From CBDFHV01 sp965247705 (lineage in GTDB: Bacteria; Pseudomonadota; Alphaproteobacteria; Rhodospirillales; CAMCUA01): a stretch of 64,000 bases of DNA. Each line of letters opens with the position of its first letter. The stretch's first letter is position 1. A program made the translations under genes and the position numbers. Below, in pieces: positions 1-8,986 of the stretch. The notes beneath the pieces are model-generated. The model searched no databases and was not told where the DNA came from. It worked only from the letters and a program-made list of their open reading frames with translations. The stretch is taken from contig CBDFHV010000084.1 of NCBI GenBank assembly GCA_965247705.1, positions 1 to 64,000 on the forward strand, given 5' to 3'.

Positions 1-803
1 ACAGGGCTGAGCCATGCGGTCCAGGACCTTGTTGGTCCGCAATCGGGCAACATAGGGCGTCCCGCGACGCTCCAGGCCCGACAGCAGGGGATCGCTGGGG
101 AACCCAGCGTCGATGCGCACCAGAGCGACTTGGCACAGCGTCTCTTCGGCTCGGTCCACGAGATCAAGGATGAAGTCCAGCGCCCCCTCGGCGGTGTGGG
201 CGTTGCCCTCCCGTAAACGAGCGTCCAGAAGGTCGCCGGTTTCGGCGATGCTGGCCACCAAAGGGTGGTACATGCGCTGATGGTAATGGCCGTTCCAGGC
301 CGAGCCGGGTTGATGGCCGTGGACCTCGATCGGCAGGCTGTCCACGTCGATGGTCAGATATCGCTGCCGGTGACCGCCGCGCAGGCCCCGGAACCGCCGC
401 CCCGCGAGCTCGGTGATCGCCTCATGGAGCACAGTGCGGGCCTCCGGCGTGCTCAGAAGCGCGATCAGACGCGACAGCGTGGGTTGCGAGGCCAGGTGCG
501 CCTCGGTGGACAACGGCGTGACACCCCGTGAACCGCTTGCAGTCAGGCGTAGGCCCGCATCATGGCGGAGCGCGTCGGCGTCGTCTTGGTCGTGCCAACC
601 CTGGCCAAAGAGAAGCAGAACCGTGCGCAGCAGATCGGCCAGGGGATAGGTGACACGATCGGCCTTGCGCGGATCGTGCAACCGCTCGGTCAGCCACTCG
701 ATGATCCGGGTGCGCTCCATGATCTCGCGCAAGAGCACGGCCCCCGGTTCCCCGGTCAGCCGCTCGGGTCGGGATTCGATGCGAAGGGACTTGTTGAACG
801 AGG

Positions 804-1906
804 CTTGCCTATCCGGTTAACGCCCATGACCGCTACATGTAGGGTGCCGCCACTCTCCCGAGTAAAGCTCGGCATAGGTTGGAGCAGAGGTGTCGCCCGC
901 GATGCCGAGCAATGAGCGGAAGGCGTTGAACGGGTAGAACCGCCTGTTGAAGCGGAAGGTGAACTCGTTGAGGTAGGCTTGTAGGTGCTGGTGGCTAACG
1001 CCGTGGTGGATACCGATCAGCCACGTCTTCAGGTTGGCGAAAACCAGATGGATGATCGGCAGGTATTGCTCGGCAACCTCTGGATCACCACACTCGGCAA
1101 CAGCGAAGTGCTCATAGCCGCGCTTACCGAGGCCAGCATAGCCGCTCCAATCGTCAGTAACGATCAGCGATCCCGGCGCGACGGTGCTCTCGACGAACCC
1201 ACAGAGCGACTCGGCGCTACGGTCGAGCACGACGGCGAGCCGAACGCGTCCGCATAGCGTCCGTCTTTCCGGTTGTCGAGCTTGGTGCCCGGCTTTCGAT
1301 GACGCACCTCGATGGCACAGGAGACGGGAACCTTGTGATGAACACCACGGCCTTCCCCACGCGTTCGCCCGCCAACCCAGGTTTCGTCCACCTCAACATG
1401 GTTCTTGGGCTGTCCACCGATCCTGTCTTGGTTGGCCGCACCATGCCCGAGCGGAGCTTGTGGAGAATTTGAAAGGCCGTCTCGTAGCGCGAAAGACCAA
1501 GTTGCCGCTGAAACTGCACGGCGGACATGCCGGGCGTCTGACTGGCGACCAGATAAGCGGCCCAGAACCAGACGTTCAGCGGAGTGTGGCTACGCTCCAT
1601 CACTGTTCCCACCGTCAGCCCGGTGTTCTGGCGGCACTTGCGGCAGCGCAGGACGCCAGGGCGGTTTTCAAAGTGGAACGGCTCTCCCGCCGTGCCGCAG
1701 TGCGGGCAGGCAAAGCCGTCTCCCCAGCGGGCTTTCTCCAGGTAGGCGGCGCAGGCCGCATCATCGGGGAAAAGTCGCTGGAACTCGGGTAGCGAATGCG
1801 GGAATGGGAGATCGGCGCGGTCAAGAACATCCATGGCGCGCTCCCCTATATCCGGTTCGCGCCCATTCTAGCCCTAGTGGGTGTGGGTGTAAACCGGATA
1901 GGCAAG
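804..1906 (-). mobile_element. IS1595-type insertion sequence inside an IS1380-type element
   Basis: The element is 1103 bp, bounded by 15-bp inverted repeats (CTTGCCTATCCGGTT at 804-818, its complement at 1892-1906). It is flanked by the 8-bp direct repeat GAACGAGG at 796-803 and 1907-1914. An 8-bp duplication and a zinc-ribbon transposase fit the IS1595 family. The ends and duplication are perfect, so the insertion site is defined to the base, although the transposase inside is frameshifted. Confidence 0.9.
817..1834 (-). pseudogene. IS1595-type transposase, two frameshifts
   Basis: The protein is spread over three frames. The N-terminal part (1834 to about 1430) carries the zinc ribbon CPHCGTAG...CRKCRQ, and a helix-turn-helix segment MSAVQFQRQLGLSRYETA. 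The middle (about 1415-1255) carries VDETWVGGRTRGEG with the first catalytic Asp. The C-terminal part (about 1255-817) carries VTDDWSGYAGL with the second Asp, and HLVFANLKTWLIGIHHGV, typical of the end of IS1595 transposases. The frame shifts fall near 1430 and near 1250. The gene is dead, but the intact relative at 50344-51327 has similar element ends and might act on it. Confidence 0.85.
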
Positions 1907-1977
1907 GAACGAGGAACCGAACAGAGATAGCGTTTCACCCATGGCGCACGGCGGAGGTTTGTTGTGAATCCTTCTAG

Positions 1978-2023
1978 CACATTGATTTTACGTCAAAATC
2001 CGCCGCGCGCCAGTCATTTCAGG
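1978..2023. repeat. Inferred outer end of the first IS1380-type element
   Basis: Read on the minus strand from 2023, the sequence begins CCTGAAATGACTGG, and further in has GATTTTGACGTAAAATC, a near palindrome, before the transposase start. The second IS1380-type copy has a similar subterminal block (GATTTTGCTATAAGAATC, near 4480-4510) and also begins CCTG at 4532. Ends starting CCT are usual in this family. The partner end lies left of the window, so this boundary is inferred. Confidence 0.5.
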
Positions 2024-2858
2024 CCCCTTGGGTGAATAAGGCGGGTTCATATTTTGGCTCTATACCAATAGATATAACAAGAATTGGCCATCCATTAGTT
2101 TTACAAATTTTTAGTATTTTTTCAATTATTGCATAAGTCAATTCGTATTTATTATCTATAGCCTTTTTATTTATAGAATTACTTTTTCTTACCGCAGCGT
2201 ACGCGGAAAGTCTCGCATAACCAACTAAATGAGAATACGATAAACCAGGTATATATTCTATTATTTCTTGTACATAATTAAAAAATTTCTTTTTTATAGA
2301 AGGAAGTTCAATTAATTTCTCTTTCTTGTCAAATTTATACTTCTGTTCATTTATATTATTATCAAAGTCGTTTGATAGAATCTGGAGTACTATTAAACTT
2401 GGATTATACCGTGCCCCCTCACGTGTCAGAAATTTAATCCAGAGACCGTTGCCATTGTTTCCCATTCCGGCGTTCACTACAGGAGTTTGGTGTTTCTTTT
2501 CTATATCGTGTAACCATTTTCGCACTCGTTCGGGAAACTCTTCTCCGTCATTTACGCCGAATCCTTCGGAAAAATAATCTCCTAAAAATAGTATAGAATT
2601 CACGGGGAAACTATTTGGTTCGGCGCCACGAAAGCCGAAGGAATTTGTCGAGAAATTCATAACGAATTCTGGTGTATATTTCTTACCCTGATAAAGTTTT
2701 TTGTGCCATCTTCCATAGATTGGATCATACTTCGTAAATGATGGGCCGACGCTTCTGACCGTCAGCGCAGTCCGTGCCCATACTTCACCTAATATGAGGC
2801 ATATCAAGATCGATACCAAAAATAAGAAGAAATTCTTTATTGCATTGGACATAGACAA
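2019..2858 (-). pseudogene. SGNH/GDSL-type hydrolase remnant, 3' truncated by an IS1380-type element
   Basis: This 279-residue frame starts with a signal-anchor helix (about residues 8-25, FFLFLVSILICLILGE). It then has the block-I region ILFLGDYFSEGFGVNDGEE of SGNH hydrolases and a later NAGMGNNGNG block. The family nucleophile Ser of GDS is Tyr here (codon TAT, one base from a Ser codon). The usual C-terminal Asp-x-x-His block is absent. The stop codon TGA sits inside the inferred end of the IS1380-type element, so the tail was probably replaced on insertion. The gene is clearly AT-richer than everything around it, which suggests foreign origin. Related proteins act on cell-surface or exopolysaccharide acyl groups, but this copy is probably inactive. 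Confidence 0.6.
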
Positions 2859-2863
2859 ATTCC

Positions 2864-3055
2864 CTAATTATTATTCATATTTCGGAAAAAACGGCTGCAT
2901 TGTATTCGACCGACATTTCCCAGATGACCTTCAATTCGCAGCCAATCGTAGGCGAGTTCCACCACCGGTGGAATGAATTTCGCTCTGCGGCCATCCGACA
3001 GTCCCGATTTGATGATTTGGCCGTCCTTGGAAGCCCATTTGACCAATTTTGTCAT
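2864..3055 (-). other. Possible gene remnant, unidentified
   Basis: A 63-residue open frame between the SGNH remnant and the second IS1380-type element. It includes LVKWASKDGQIIKSG followed by GRRAKFIPPVVELA, which loosely recalls the wing of a MarR-like winged helix. There is no N-terminal half and no clear ribosome binding site. It may be a fragment of a regulator or mere chance coding in old mobile-element debris. The rest of 2859-3106 shows nothing recognisable. Confidence 0.2.
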
Positions 3056-3106
3056 TATCCGGACACACTTCTCCCGGCGCTTTTCCTCGCCGTCGATTTC
3101 CTCGAC

Positions 3107-4478
3107 CTACGCCGGAGCGGGTCTTCGTCGCAAATCATCAATCAAGCTCAGGATTTTCCGGAACAACTCCCTCGGCACCGCCACCTCAGCCAATTGGAAC
3201 GTAACGTAGCGGCCATGTCGGACAACCTTGGCCCCGACCTTCACCAACTTGTCGCGCAACGTCGTCATCGACTAGTGCTCCACCTCCTTCGGCAAGGCCA
3301 GCGTCCGCATGAAGCTGCCCAGATTATATGCCAGCGCATGAAGCTGGAGCCGAACGGCATTGTTGCGGAACTTGCGACATGACAGACGGGTCCAGTTGAT
3401 GGCGTTCTTGCCTTCCTTGATGTGCTGCTCCGCCGTGCCACGGTGATTATAGAACGCCACCACCCGCTTGGTAGGGCGCGACAGATTAGTGACGATGAAA
3501 CCGACGCGAGGAACCAGCTCGCCGGGATGCCACTCGACCTTGGCGACTACGCGGCGTTTTCTTGTCCCACGATCCAGCCTGATTGCTGAAGCTGGCGTGG
3601 AAACAGCGAACATGGTCGGGCGGGCGACCGACAGGTCGCGTCAGAAGATAGGCGACGTTTTCCTGGAGAACCTTGTTCGCTTTGTGGCGGATGGCGTACT
3701 TGTAACCCTCGGCTTCCAGGAATTCGTATAGGTCCGGCAATGCAAAGGCGGCATCGCCTCGGAAGTAGCGGCGCAGGCCCCGTTCCCGGTAGCGCTCAAC
3801 CATCGGCTCCAGAACGCTGCGCCATCCGACGGCGCTGTGGACGTTGCCTGGCCGAAGCGCGGACCGCTCCAAATCGCCGAACTGGTTGAACACGAACAGT
3901 GGATGGTAGCAGGTGCAGGCGAAGTGCCCGTTGTAGGCGGTGCCTTCCTGATCGCCGTGAGTCGGGCTGACGCTGGAATCCATGTCGAGCACGACTCCTT
4001 TGGGCGGGTGCCGCGCGTGCACCCGGTCAATCCATTGCCCCGACAGATCAGCCAGTGCGGCGAGGTTCTCGTCGGCGGCCAGAAACTCCGTCTCGAAGCG
4101 TCCCATTTGGCTGGCAGATGCCGCAGCTCTCGCGACGGCGCGACCGACGACAATCCAACGCATCGCCGGATCACGGCCCAGGCGGTCGGCGTCGTTCACG
4201 TCCTCGTAGCCACCGAGACGGCCGAAGACGGACTGACGAAACAAGCCCGTCAGCGCGTGCTGGCCGTTCTTGCCAGTGCGCGGGTCAATCAGTTCATCGC
4301 CAACCATGTCCGTCAACCCGAGCGTGTCATCGAGTTCGCGGTAGACAAGCAATCCGGCATCGGTGGTGATCCTGGAACCATGAAACTCGAGCTTCAGGCG
4401 GCGGTCGAAATCAAGCCGCAATGGCTGACTCTTGGATTCACCCTCCGGGTTCGTCATCGACCACGTCTCCAGATGCAT
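3107..4478 (-). pseudogene. IS1380-type transposase, frameshift plus nonsense codon
   Basis: The first 300 or so residues (from ATG at 4478) read as an IS1380 transposase: FHGSRITTDAGLLVYRELDD at the N-terminus, VVLDMDSSVSPTHGDQEG with the first catalytic Asp, and RRYFRGDAAFALPDLYEFLE with the second. Near 3560 the frame shifts; the tail continues in another frame as RRVVAKVEWHPGELVPRVGF through NHRGTAEQHIKEGK and LQLHALAYNLG. A second lesion, TAG where Trp is expected, follows VEH near 3272. Beyond it the same frame resumes SMTTLRDKLVKVGAKVVRHG and ends at the TAG at 3109-3107. It is a different sub-lineage from the copy at 1-1942. Confidence 0.85.
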
Positions 4479-4532
4479 TCAACACATTGATTCTTATAGC
4501 AAAATCAGCACTACACCGCATCAAAAGACAGG
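4479..4532. repeat. Inferred end of the second IS1380-type element
   Basis: On the minus strand from 4532 the sequence begins CCTGTCTTTTGATG and later has GATTTTGCTATAAGAATCAATGTG, which parallels the subterminal block of the first IS1380-type element. I could not find a convincing matching end on the 3' side near 3050-3110, so that end is probably lost or diverged. Confidence 0.4.
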
Positions 4533-4825
4533 CTCATATGGGGAATGGGGGTTAACGCAATCTCCACCCTGACCGAAGCACGATGCCGACCTGTTCCGCC
4601 GGACACAAAAAACTGAATTCCTTGACAAATCCGGCACGGAAGCCCATTTCACCGCTATCCATTGTCTCGCGATTGCGCGAAGCGCCGCCCATGTGCGGCG
4701 CCTTGTCCCGGGAACAATAATCAAAAACCCTCCCGTTCCGGCCGCGCCTGGGGCAGGTCGAAACGCCGGAGTTGGGGCCGCGTCAAGGACGCCGCTCGCG
4801 CCTCCAGGCGTACAAGGATACCTAC

Positions 4826-6082
4826 GTGACCAACAGTAATTTCACCGAATTCGGCTTGGCCGAACCCATTGAGCGCGCCTTGAGTGCCAGAAACCATGTG
4901 GTGCCGACGCCGATCCAGGCGCGGGCCATCCCCGAACTTCTCACCGGCAGGGATTTACTGGGCATCGCCCAGACCGGCACCGGTAAGACGGCGGCTTTCG
5001 CGCTGCCTATTCTCCACCGGCTTTCCCGACAGCGGGCAAACAACGGGCATCGCGGACCGCGCGCCCTGATCCTTGCGCCAACCCGCGAACTGGCCATCCA
5101 GATCGGCGGTGAGTTCCGCGCCTATGGCAAGCATCTGCATCTGCGCCAGACCGTGATCTACGGCGGCGTCGGCCAGAAACCGCAGGTCAACGCGCTATCC
5201 CGCGGCGTCGAGATTCTCGTCGCCACCCCCGGCCGCCTGCTCGACCTCATGAACCAGCGGCGGGTCGATCTTGGGGCGGTCGAGTTCCTGGTCCTCGACG
5301 AGGCCGACCGGATGCTCGACATGGGCTTCGTGCGCGACGTCCGCAAGATCATTTCGGCCGTGCCCAAGACGCGCCATTCGATGCTGTTTGCCGCCACCAT
5401 GCCGGACGACGTCGCGCGCCTGGCCGGCGATCTGCTGTCGAACCCGGTCCGCGTCGAGGTGACGCCCCAAGCCACGCCGGTCGCGCGTATCGAGCAGAGC
5501 CTTTACCACGTCGAGACCAACCGTAAGGGAGACTTGCTGGCCAGCATCCTGAACGACCCCGCGCTGTCGCGGGTGTTGGTGTTCGCGCGCACCAAGCACC
5601 GGGCCAACCGAGTCGCCGAGCAGCTCGGCAAGCGCGGCCACGCCGCCGAGGCGATCCATGGCAACAAGTCCCAGGGCGCCCGCCAGCGCGCCCTCGAGAG
5701 CTTCCGCGCCGGCGACGCGCGGGTCCTGGTGGCGACCGATATCGTGGCCCGGGGGATCGACGTCGACGGCGTCACCCATGTCATCAACTACGAGCTGCCC
5801 AACGAGCCGGAAAGCTATGTCCACCGCATCGGGCGGACGGCGCGGGCCGGCGCCGGCGGCGAGGCACTCTCGTTCTGCGACCCGTCCGAGCGCGGTTACC
5901 TGCGCGACATCGAACGCCTGATCCAACGCCCGTTGACGGTGATCGGTGACGTCCCCGCCCTGGCGGCGTCCGAAAGATGGAGCAAGGCCAAGGCACCCCG
6001 CGGGGTGCCCCGGAACAAGGGCGGCCAGAACCGCAACGGCCGCAATCACAAGCGATCTTCCAACCGCGGCGCGCACGCATAA
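4826..6082 (+). CDS. rhlE: ATP-dependent RNA helicase, DEAD-box, RhlE type
   Basis: This helicase unwinds short RNA duplexes during ribosome assembly and RNA turnover. I place the start at GTG 4826 because AAGGA lies 8 bases upstream and the protein then begins TNSNFTEFGL, as RhlE proteins do; an upstream extension to 4772 lacks both. The product is 418 residues. Motifs are in order: Q-motif PTPIQ (about 27-31), Walker A AQTGTGKT (48-55), PTRELA, TPGRL, DEAD (158-161), AAT in place of the usual SAT (about 189-191), then ARGIDVDGVTHV and HRIGRTARAG in the second domain. The tail is basic and glycine/asparagine-rich, suited to RNA binding. It stands alone; a hairpin follows the stop. Confidence 0.93.
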   Translation: MTNSNFTEFGLAEPIERALSARNHVVPTPIQARAIPELLTGRDLLGIAQTGTGKTAAFALPILHRLSRQRANNGHRGPRALILAPTRELAIQIGGEFRAYGKHLHLRQTVIYGGVGQKPQVNALSRGVEILVATPGRLLDLMNQRRVDLGAVEFLVLDEADRMLDMGFVRDVRKIISAVPKTRHSMLFAATMPDDVARLAGDLLSNPVRVEVTPQATPVARIEQSLYHVETNRKGDLLASILNDPALSRVLVFARTKHRANRVAEQLGKRGHAAEAIHGNKSQGARQRALESFRAGDARVLVATDIVARGIDVDGVTHVINYELPNEPESYVHRIGRTARAGAGGEALSFCDPSERGYLRDIERLIQRPLTVIGDVPALAASERWSKAKAPRGVPRNKGGQNRNGRNHKRSSNRGAHA

Positions 6083-6083
6083 G

Positions 6084-6120
6084 GCAGCCTCGGGCGGTAT
6101 GCCTCTCGGCTGCTGTCTTT
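6084..6120. terminator. Candidate shared terminator between convergent rhlE and hxlR-type genes
   Basis: GCAGCC (6084-6089) pairs with GGCTGC (6108-6113) and is followed by TGTCTTT. It sits in the 36-bp gap between two convergent genes. The T-run is short, so rho-independent activity is plausible but unproven. Confidence 0.4.
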
Positions 6121-6484
6121 AAGACTTCGCCATGAACCACGCCGGCGGGGTCCAGGTTCCGGGGACGTGGGCATTGGCCCAGCGGCACATGGCCTGGAGG
6201 ACCGGCATCAGATCCGCGCCCCGGTCCGTCAGCGTGTATTCGAAGCGGGGCGGGCGGGTCTGGTAGGGTTGGCGGTCAATCAATCCCGCCACCGCCATTC
6301 GCCGCAGACGGTCGCTGAGGATGTTGGTGGGAATACCTTCGGGCGAGGCCAGGAATTCCCCGAATCGCCTCTTGCCCGTCAGCAGGTCGCGGACGACGAC
6401 CAGAGACCAGCGGTCGCCCACCAAATCCAGCGTGGCGGCGATGGGACAGCCCGACCGCGCCGGGACCGCAGCCTTGTCGGTCAT
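6119..6484 (-). CDS. HxlR-family winged-helix regulator
   Basis: This is a 121-residue MarR-like repressor or activator of the HxlR group, a family that often senses aldehydes or redox stress. It begins MTDKAAVPARSGCPIAATLD; the CP pair near the N-terminus is the family redox-sensing position. It continues with LVGDRWSLVVVRDLLTGK, the recognition region GIPTNILSDRLRRM, and the wing FEYTLTDRGADLMPVL. It is divergent from the GFA-family gene at 6575, and the 90-bp gap carries two 17-bp palindromes that are likely its operators. Autoregulation and control of the divergent genes are inferred. The ATG at 6484 is chosen because longer frames run through the operator region. Confidence 0.88.
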   Translation of the reverse strand: MTDKAAVPARSGCPIAATLDLVGDRWSLVVVRDLLTGKRRFGEFLASPEGIPTNILSDRLRRMAVAGLIDRQPYQTRPPRFEYTLTDRGADLMPVLQAMCRWANAHVPGTWTPPAWFMAKS

Positions 6485-6498
6485 GCCGCCCACAAGTG

Positions 6499-6549
6499 AC
6501 TTGCAATTCGCAAGTCTGGGCGCCAGGGTGTCACTTGCATTTTGCAACT
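6499..6549. promoter_or_regulatory. Two palindromic operator-like sites between hxlR-type and GFA-type genes
   Basis: Site 1 is ACTTGC-AATTC-GCAAGT (6499-6515), a perfect inverted repeat. Site 2 is ACTTGC-ATTTT-GCAACT (6533-6549), with one mismatch. The centres are 34 bp apart, about three helical turns, so two dimers would sit on the same face. This is what a HxlR-type regulator between divergent genes would be expected to bind. Confidence 0.65.
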
Positions 6550-6574
6550 TACATCGGATCAAGGAGGAACCACA

Positions 6575-7012
6575 ATGGACAAACCGATCACCGGGGGATG
6601 TCTGTGCGGCGCCGTGACCTACGTTTGCGCGGCCCCGCCCATGGTCGCCGGTCACTGCCAGTGCGAAGATTGCCGGCGCAGCAGCGGCACGGGTCACGCA
6701 TCCCACATGGCGGTGCCACAGGCGGCGGTGACGGTGACCGGCGAAGTGCGCGTCTTCGACAAGCCGGCCGACAGCGGCAACATGGTCAGCCGGGCCTTCT
6801 GTCCCAATTGCGGTTCGCCGGTGTTTTCCCGCAACTCGGGCTTTACGGACCTGTTGTTCCTGCGCGCTTCCAGCCTCGACGATCCGTCCGTATTCGCCCC
6901 CCAGATGGTGGTCTACACCAGCCGTGCCCCCACCTGGGACCTGATGGACTCGAGCCTGCCCGCCTTCCCCGAGAACCCGCCCGAGGTAGAGAAAGTGATC
7001 CATGGCGCTTGA
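6575..7012 (+). CDS. GFA-family (glutathione-dependent formaldehyde-activating-like) zinc protein
   Basis: This is a 145-residue protein of the GFA/CENP-V fold. The start at 6575 has AAGGAGG 8 bases upstream; an earlier start at 6542 would lie inside the second operator. Zinc-site cysteines are visible as GGCLCGAVTY near the N-terminus, GHCQCEDCRRSSG (about 26-38), and FCPNCGSPVFS. Most family members have no proven enzyme activity; the founding member was proposed to help form S-hydroxymethylglutathione. The divergent HxlR regulator and the shared operators suggest inducible expression, perhaps by an aldehyde. The next gene overlaps its end by 11 bases, so the two are probably co-translated. 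Confidence 0.85.
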   Translation: MDKPITGGCLCGAVTYVCAAPPMVAGHCQCEDCRRSSGTGHASHMAVPQAAVTVTGEVRVFDKPADSGNMVSRAFCPNCGSPVFSRNSGFTDLLFLRASSLDDPSVFAPQMVVYTSRAPTWDLMDSSLPAFPENPPEVEKVIHGA

Positions 7013-7340
7013 CGAGGCCCTGGTTGCCCGAATGCGCGCCTGCCTCGCTGACCGCCGGGACGTGGAGGAGAAACGCATGTTCGGCGGCCTTGCCTTTATG
7101 GTCGGCGGCCACATGTGTTGCGGTCCCCTGGGTACGGATCTGATGGTGCGCGTGGGGCCGGAGGCCTACGAGGCGTGCCTCGCCCTGCCCGGCGCCCGGG
7201 TCATGGACTTCACGGGCCGGCCCATGAAGGGTTTCGTGACCGTCGCGGCGGACGCCATTGCCGAGGACTCCGCGCTCGCCAAGTGGATTGCTCGCGGTCT
7301 TGCTTTTGTCGAAACGCTGCCGCCGAAGAAACGTAAATGA
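7002..7340 (+). CDS. TfoX N-terminal-domain protein
   Basis: A 112-residue single-domain protein. The family pattern is clear: RRDVEEKRMFGGLAFMVGGH followed by MCCG, LMVRVGPEAYEACL, and GRPMKGFVTV. In gammaproteobacteria the N-terminal TfoX domain occurs in the competence regulator Sxy, but stand-alone copies like this are widespread in alphaproteobacteria and have no established role. It begins inside the GFA-type gene with an 11-base overlap. It ends in a basic tail, PPKKRK, 20 bases before the convergent gamma-glutamyltransferase stop. Confidence 0.85.
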   Translation: MALDEALVARMRACLADRRDVEEKRMFGGLAFMVGGHMCCGPLGTDLMVRVGPEAYEACLALPGARVMDFTGRPMKGFVTVAADAIAEDSALAKWIARGLAFVETLPPKKRK

Positions 7341-7359
7341 TCCCGGGACTTGCCGCCCT

Positions 7360-8967
7360 TCACGCCTCGAGGGCCATGCCGTCCCGGGACGGGTCGGCGG
7401 CGCCGGACCAGCGGCCGTCCTCGATCTTGATCAGGTGGACGGCGGCGTAGTCGTAGCTCTTGTGGTTGCGCACGACGCGATAGCCCTTGGCCTCCAGGGG
7501 ATCCGTCACCGCGCGGGGGATGCGGTTGACCACGTGGAGCGCGTTGCCGGGGCTGGAAAAGCGCGGCGCCGAGACCGCTTCGATCGCCGACATGCCGAAG
7601 TCCACGCAGTTGAGGATCCCCTGCAGGATGGCCATGGCGATGTGGGCGCCGCCGGGAGCGCCGAGAACCAGGAACGGATCGTCCCCCTTGAAGACGATCG
7701 ACGGCGCCATGCTGGTTGGCCGGGCCTTGCCCGGGGCAATGGAACCGGGCCGCCCCGGACGCGGGTCGAACAGACTCATGGAGCCGGTGTACATAACCCC
7801 CAGCCCGTCGGTAATGACCCCCGACGGCACGCCCAGGGTGTGGGTCATGGCGACCGCGTTCCCCTCGCCGTCGACGGCCGAGATGTGGGTCGTATCCTTG
7901 GATTCCACACCCCCCTTGAACTCGGGCACGACGGCCATATCGCCGTCCTTGATGGCTTCGGCATGGGTGCGGGCATAGTCCTGGCTGAGCAGCCTGTCCA
8001 TGGGCACGTCGACGAACTTGGGATCGCCCACGTGGGCCTGCTTGTCGATCATCGCCCGCTTCATGACCTCGGCCACCACCCGAATGTATTCGGGTGTGTT
8101 GTGCCCGATGGCCGGCAGGTCGAAATGCTCAAGGATGTTCAGCATCTGGAGCACGATGATGCCGCCCCCGGGGAGCGGATTGGTGCTGATGCGGTGGCCC
8201 CGATAGATGCCCCACAGGGGCTCGCCCACATCGGGCGTGCAAGTCTCCATGTCCTGGAGGCTTAAAAGGCCGCCGTTGCGGCCCATGTCGGCGTCGATCT
8301 CGCGGGCGATCTCGCCCCGGTAGAAGACCTCCACGCCGCCCTCGGCGATCCGCTTCAGGGTTCGCGCCATGTCCGGATTGCGCAGGATCTGGCCCGGCTT
8401 GCGGGGCGCGCCGGCCGCGTCAAGATAGGTGCGACGCCCGGTGACGGAGAACGCCAGTCGCTCCACCGGCAGGGCGCGGCCGTTGTCTTCCGCCAGGGTC
8501 CACCAGCCGTACATGTGGGGGCGGATCGGAAAGCCCCCGTCCGCCACGCGGATGGGATCCTCCAGCAGACGCCCCCACGGCAGTTGCCCGAACTGGCTGA
8601 CCGCGGTGTGATAGGCCGCCAGGCTGGCCGGCACGGTGATGGACCGGTAGCCGATGTCGTTGGCCCGCCCGGTGACCGCGAACCCGAAGCCGCCCGGGTT
8701 CTCGCGCACGATCTGGTCGGCCCACATATCGTCGCGTGCCGCCGCCGGGGCCCGGCCGTGGAAATCGATCATCCGGTGAACGCCCCGGCCGGGCAGGTAG
8801 AGCTGCAAGCTGCCGCAGCCGCAGATCCCCGACATCAGCGGGTCCACCACCGTCTGCATGAGGGCGCAGGCGATGGCGGCGTCGATGGCGTTGCCGCCGT
8901 CCTTGAAGGCCCGCCAGCCGGCCTCCACGGCTTCCGGCTGGGGGGCGACGATCATGCCACGGGTCAT
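7360..8967 (-). CDS. Gamma-glutamyltransferase-family protein
   Basis: This 535-residue Ntn-hydrolase family member should be made as a precursor that cleaves itself before a nucleophilic Thr. The Thr is in DTTHISAVDGEGNAV (Thr359), matching the GGT consensus, so the large and small subunits would be about 358 and 177 residues. Other family features include GGNAIDAAIA near residue 24, NPLPGGGI (about 263-270), and PGSIAPGKARPTSMAPSIVF in the small subunit. No signal peptide is visible, so it is probably cytoplasmic, unlike periplasmic GGT. Two M81 peptidases lie directly upstream on the same strand (20-bp gap), suggesting joint breakdown of unusual gamma-linked or cyclic peptides. True substrate unknown. 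Confidence 0.85.
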   Translation of the reverse strand: MTRGMIVAPQPEAVEAGWRAFKDGGNAIDAAIACALMQTVVDPLMSGICGCGSLQLYLPGRGVHRMIDFHGRAPAAARDDMWADQIVRENPGGFGFAVTGRANDIGYRSITVPASLAAYHTAVSQFGQLPWGRLLEDPIRVADGGFPIRPHMYGWWTLAEDNGRALPVERLAFSVTGRRTYLDAAGAPRKPGQILRNPDMARTLKRIAEGGVEVFYRGEIAREIDADMGRNGGLLSLQDMETCTPDVGEPLWGIYRGHRISTNPLPGGGIIVLQMLNILEHFDLPAIGHNTPEYIRVVAEVMKRAMIDKQAHVGDPKFVDVPMDRLLSQDYARTHAEAIKDGDMAVVPEFKGGVESKDTTHISAVDGEGNAVAMTHTLGVPSGVITDGLGVMYTGSMSLFDPRPGRPGSIAPGKARPTSMAPSIVFKGDDPFLVLGAPGGAHIAMAILQGILNCVDFGMSAIEAVSAPRFSSPGNALHVVNRIPRAVTDPLEAKGYRVVRNHKSYDYAAVHLIKIEDGRWSGAADPSRDGMALEA

Positions 8968-8986
8968 GGCGTTTTCTCTCTATCCG

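Larger units (their letters stand above)
1..1942 (-). pseudogene. IS1380-type transposase, interrupted by an IS1595-type element and cut by the window edge
   Basis: Read on the minus strand, the gene starts at an ATG at 1942-1940, encodes MGETLSLFGSSF, and is then broken by the element at 804-1906. If that element and one copy of its 8-bp target duplication are removed, the frame continues without a gap into NKSLRIESRPERLTGEPGA and onward. The body has the IS1380 pattern: TIDVDSLP with the first catalytic Asp, then GSAWNGHYH, then VRIDAGFPSD with the second, ending at VLDRMAQP where the window stops. No other lesion was seen in the visible part, so the insertion is the cause of inactivation. 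It is a DDE transposase; the third acidic residue lies outside the window. Confidence 0.85.

Noticed and set aside
4622..4660. Possible promoter of rhlE (TTGACA at 4622-4627)
   Set aside because: No matching -10 box at a 16-18 bp spacing; TATCCA lies about 27 bp away. Not strong enough to call.
4521..4724. Minus-strand open frame of 67 codons before rhlE
   Set aside because: No ribosome binding site, unusual composition and position in an intergenic region beside mobile-element debris.
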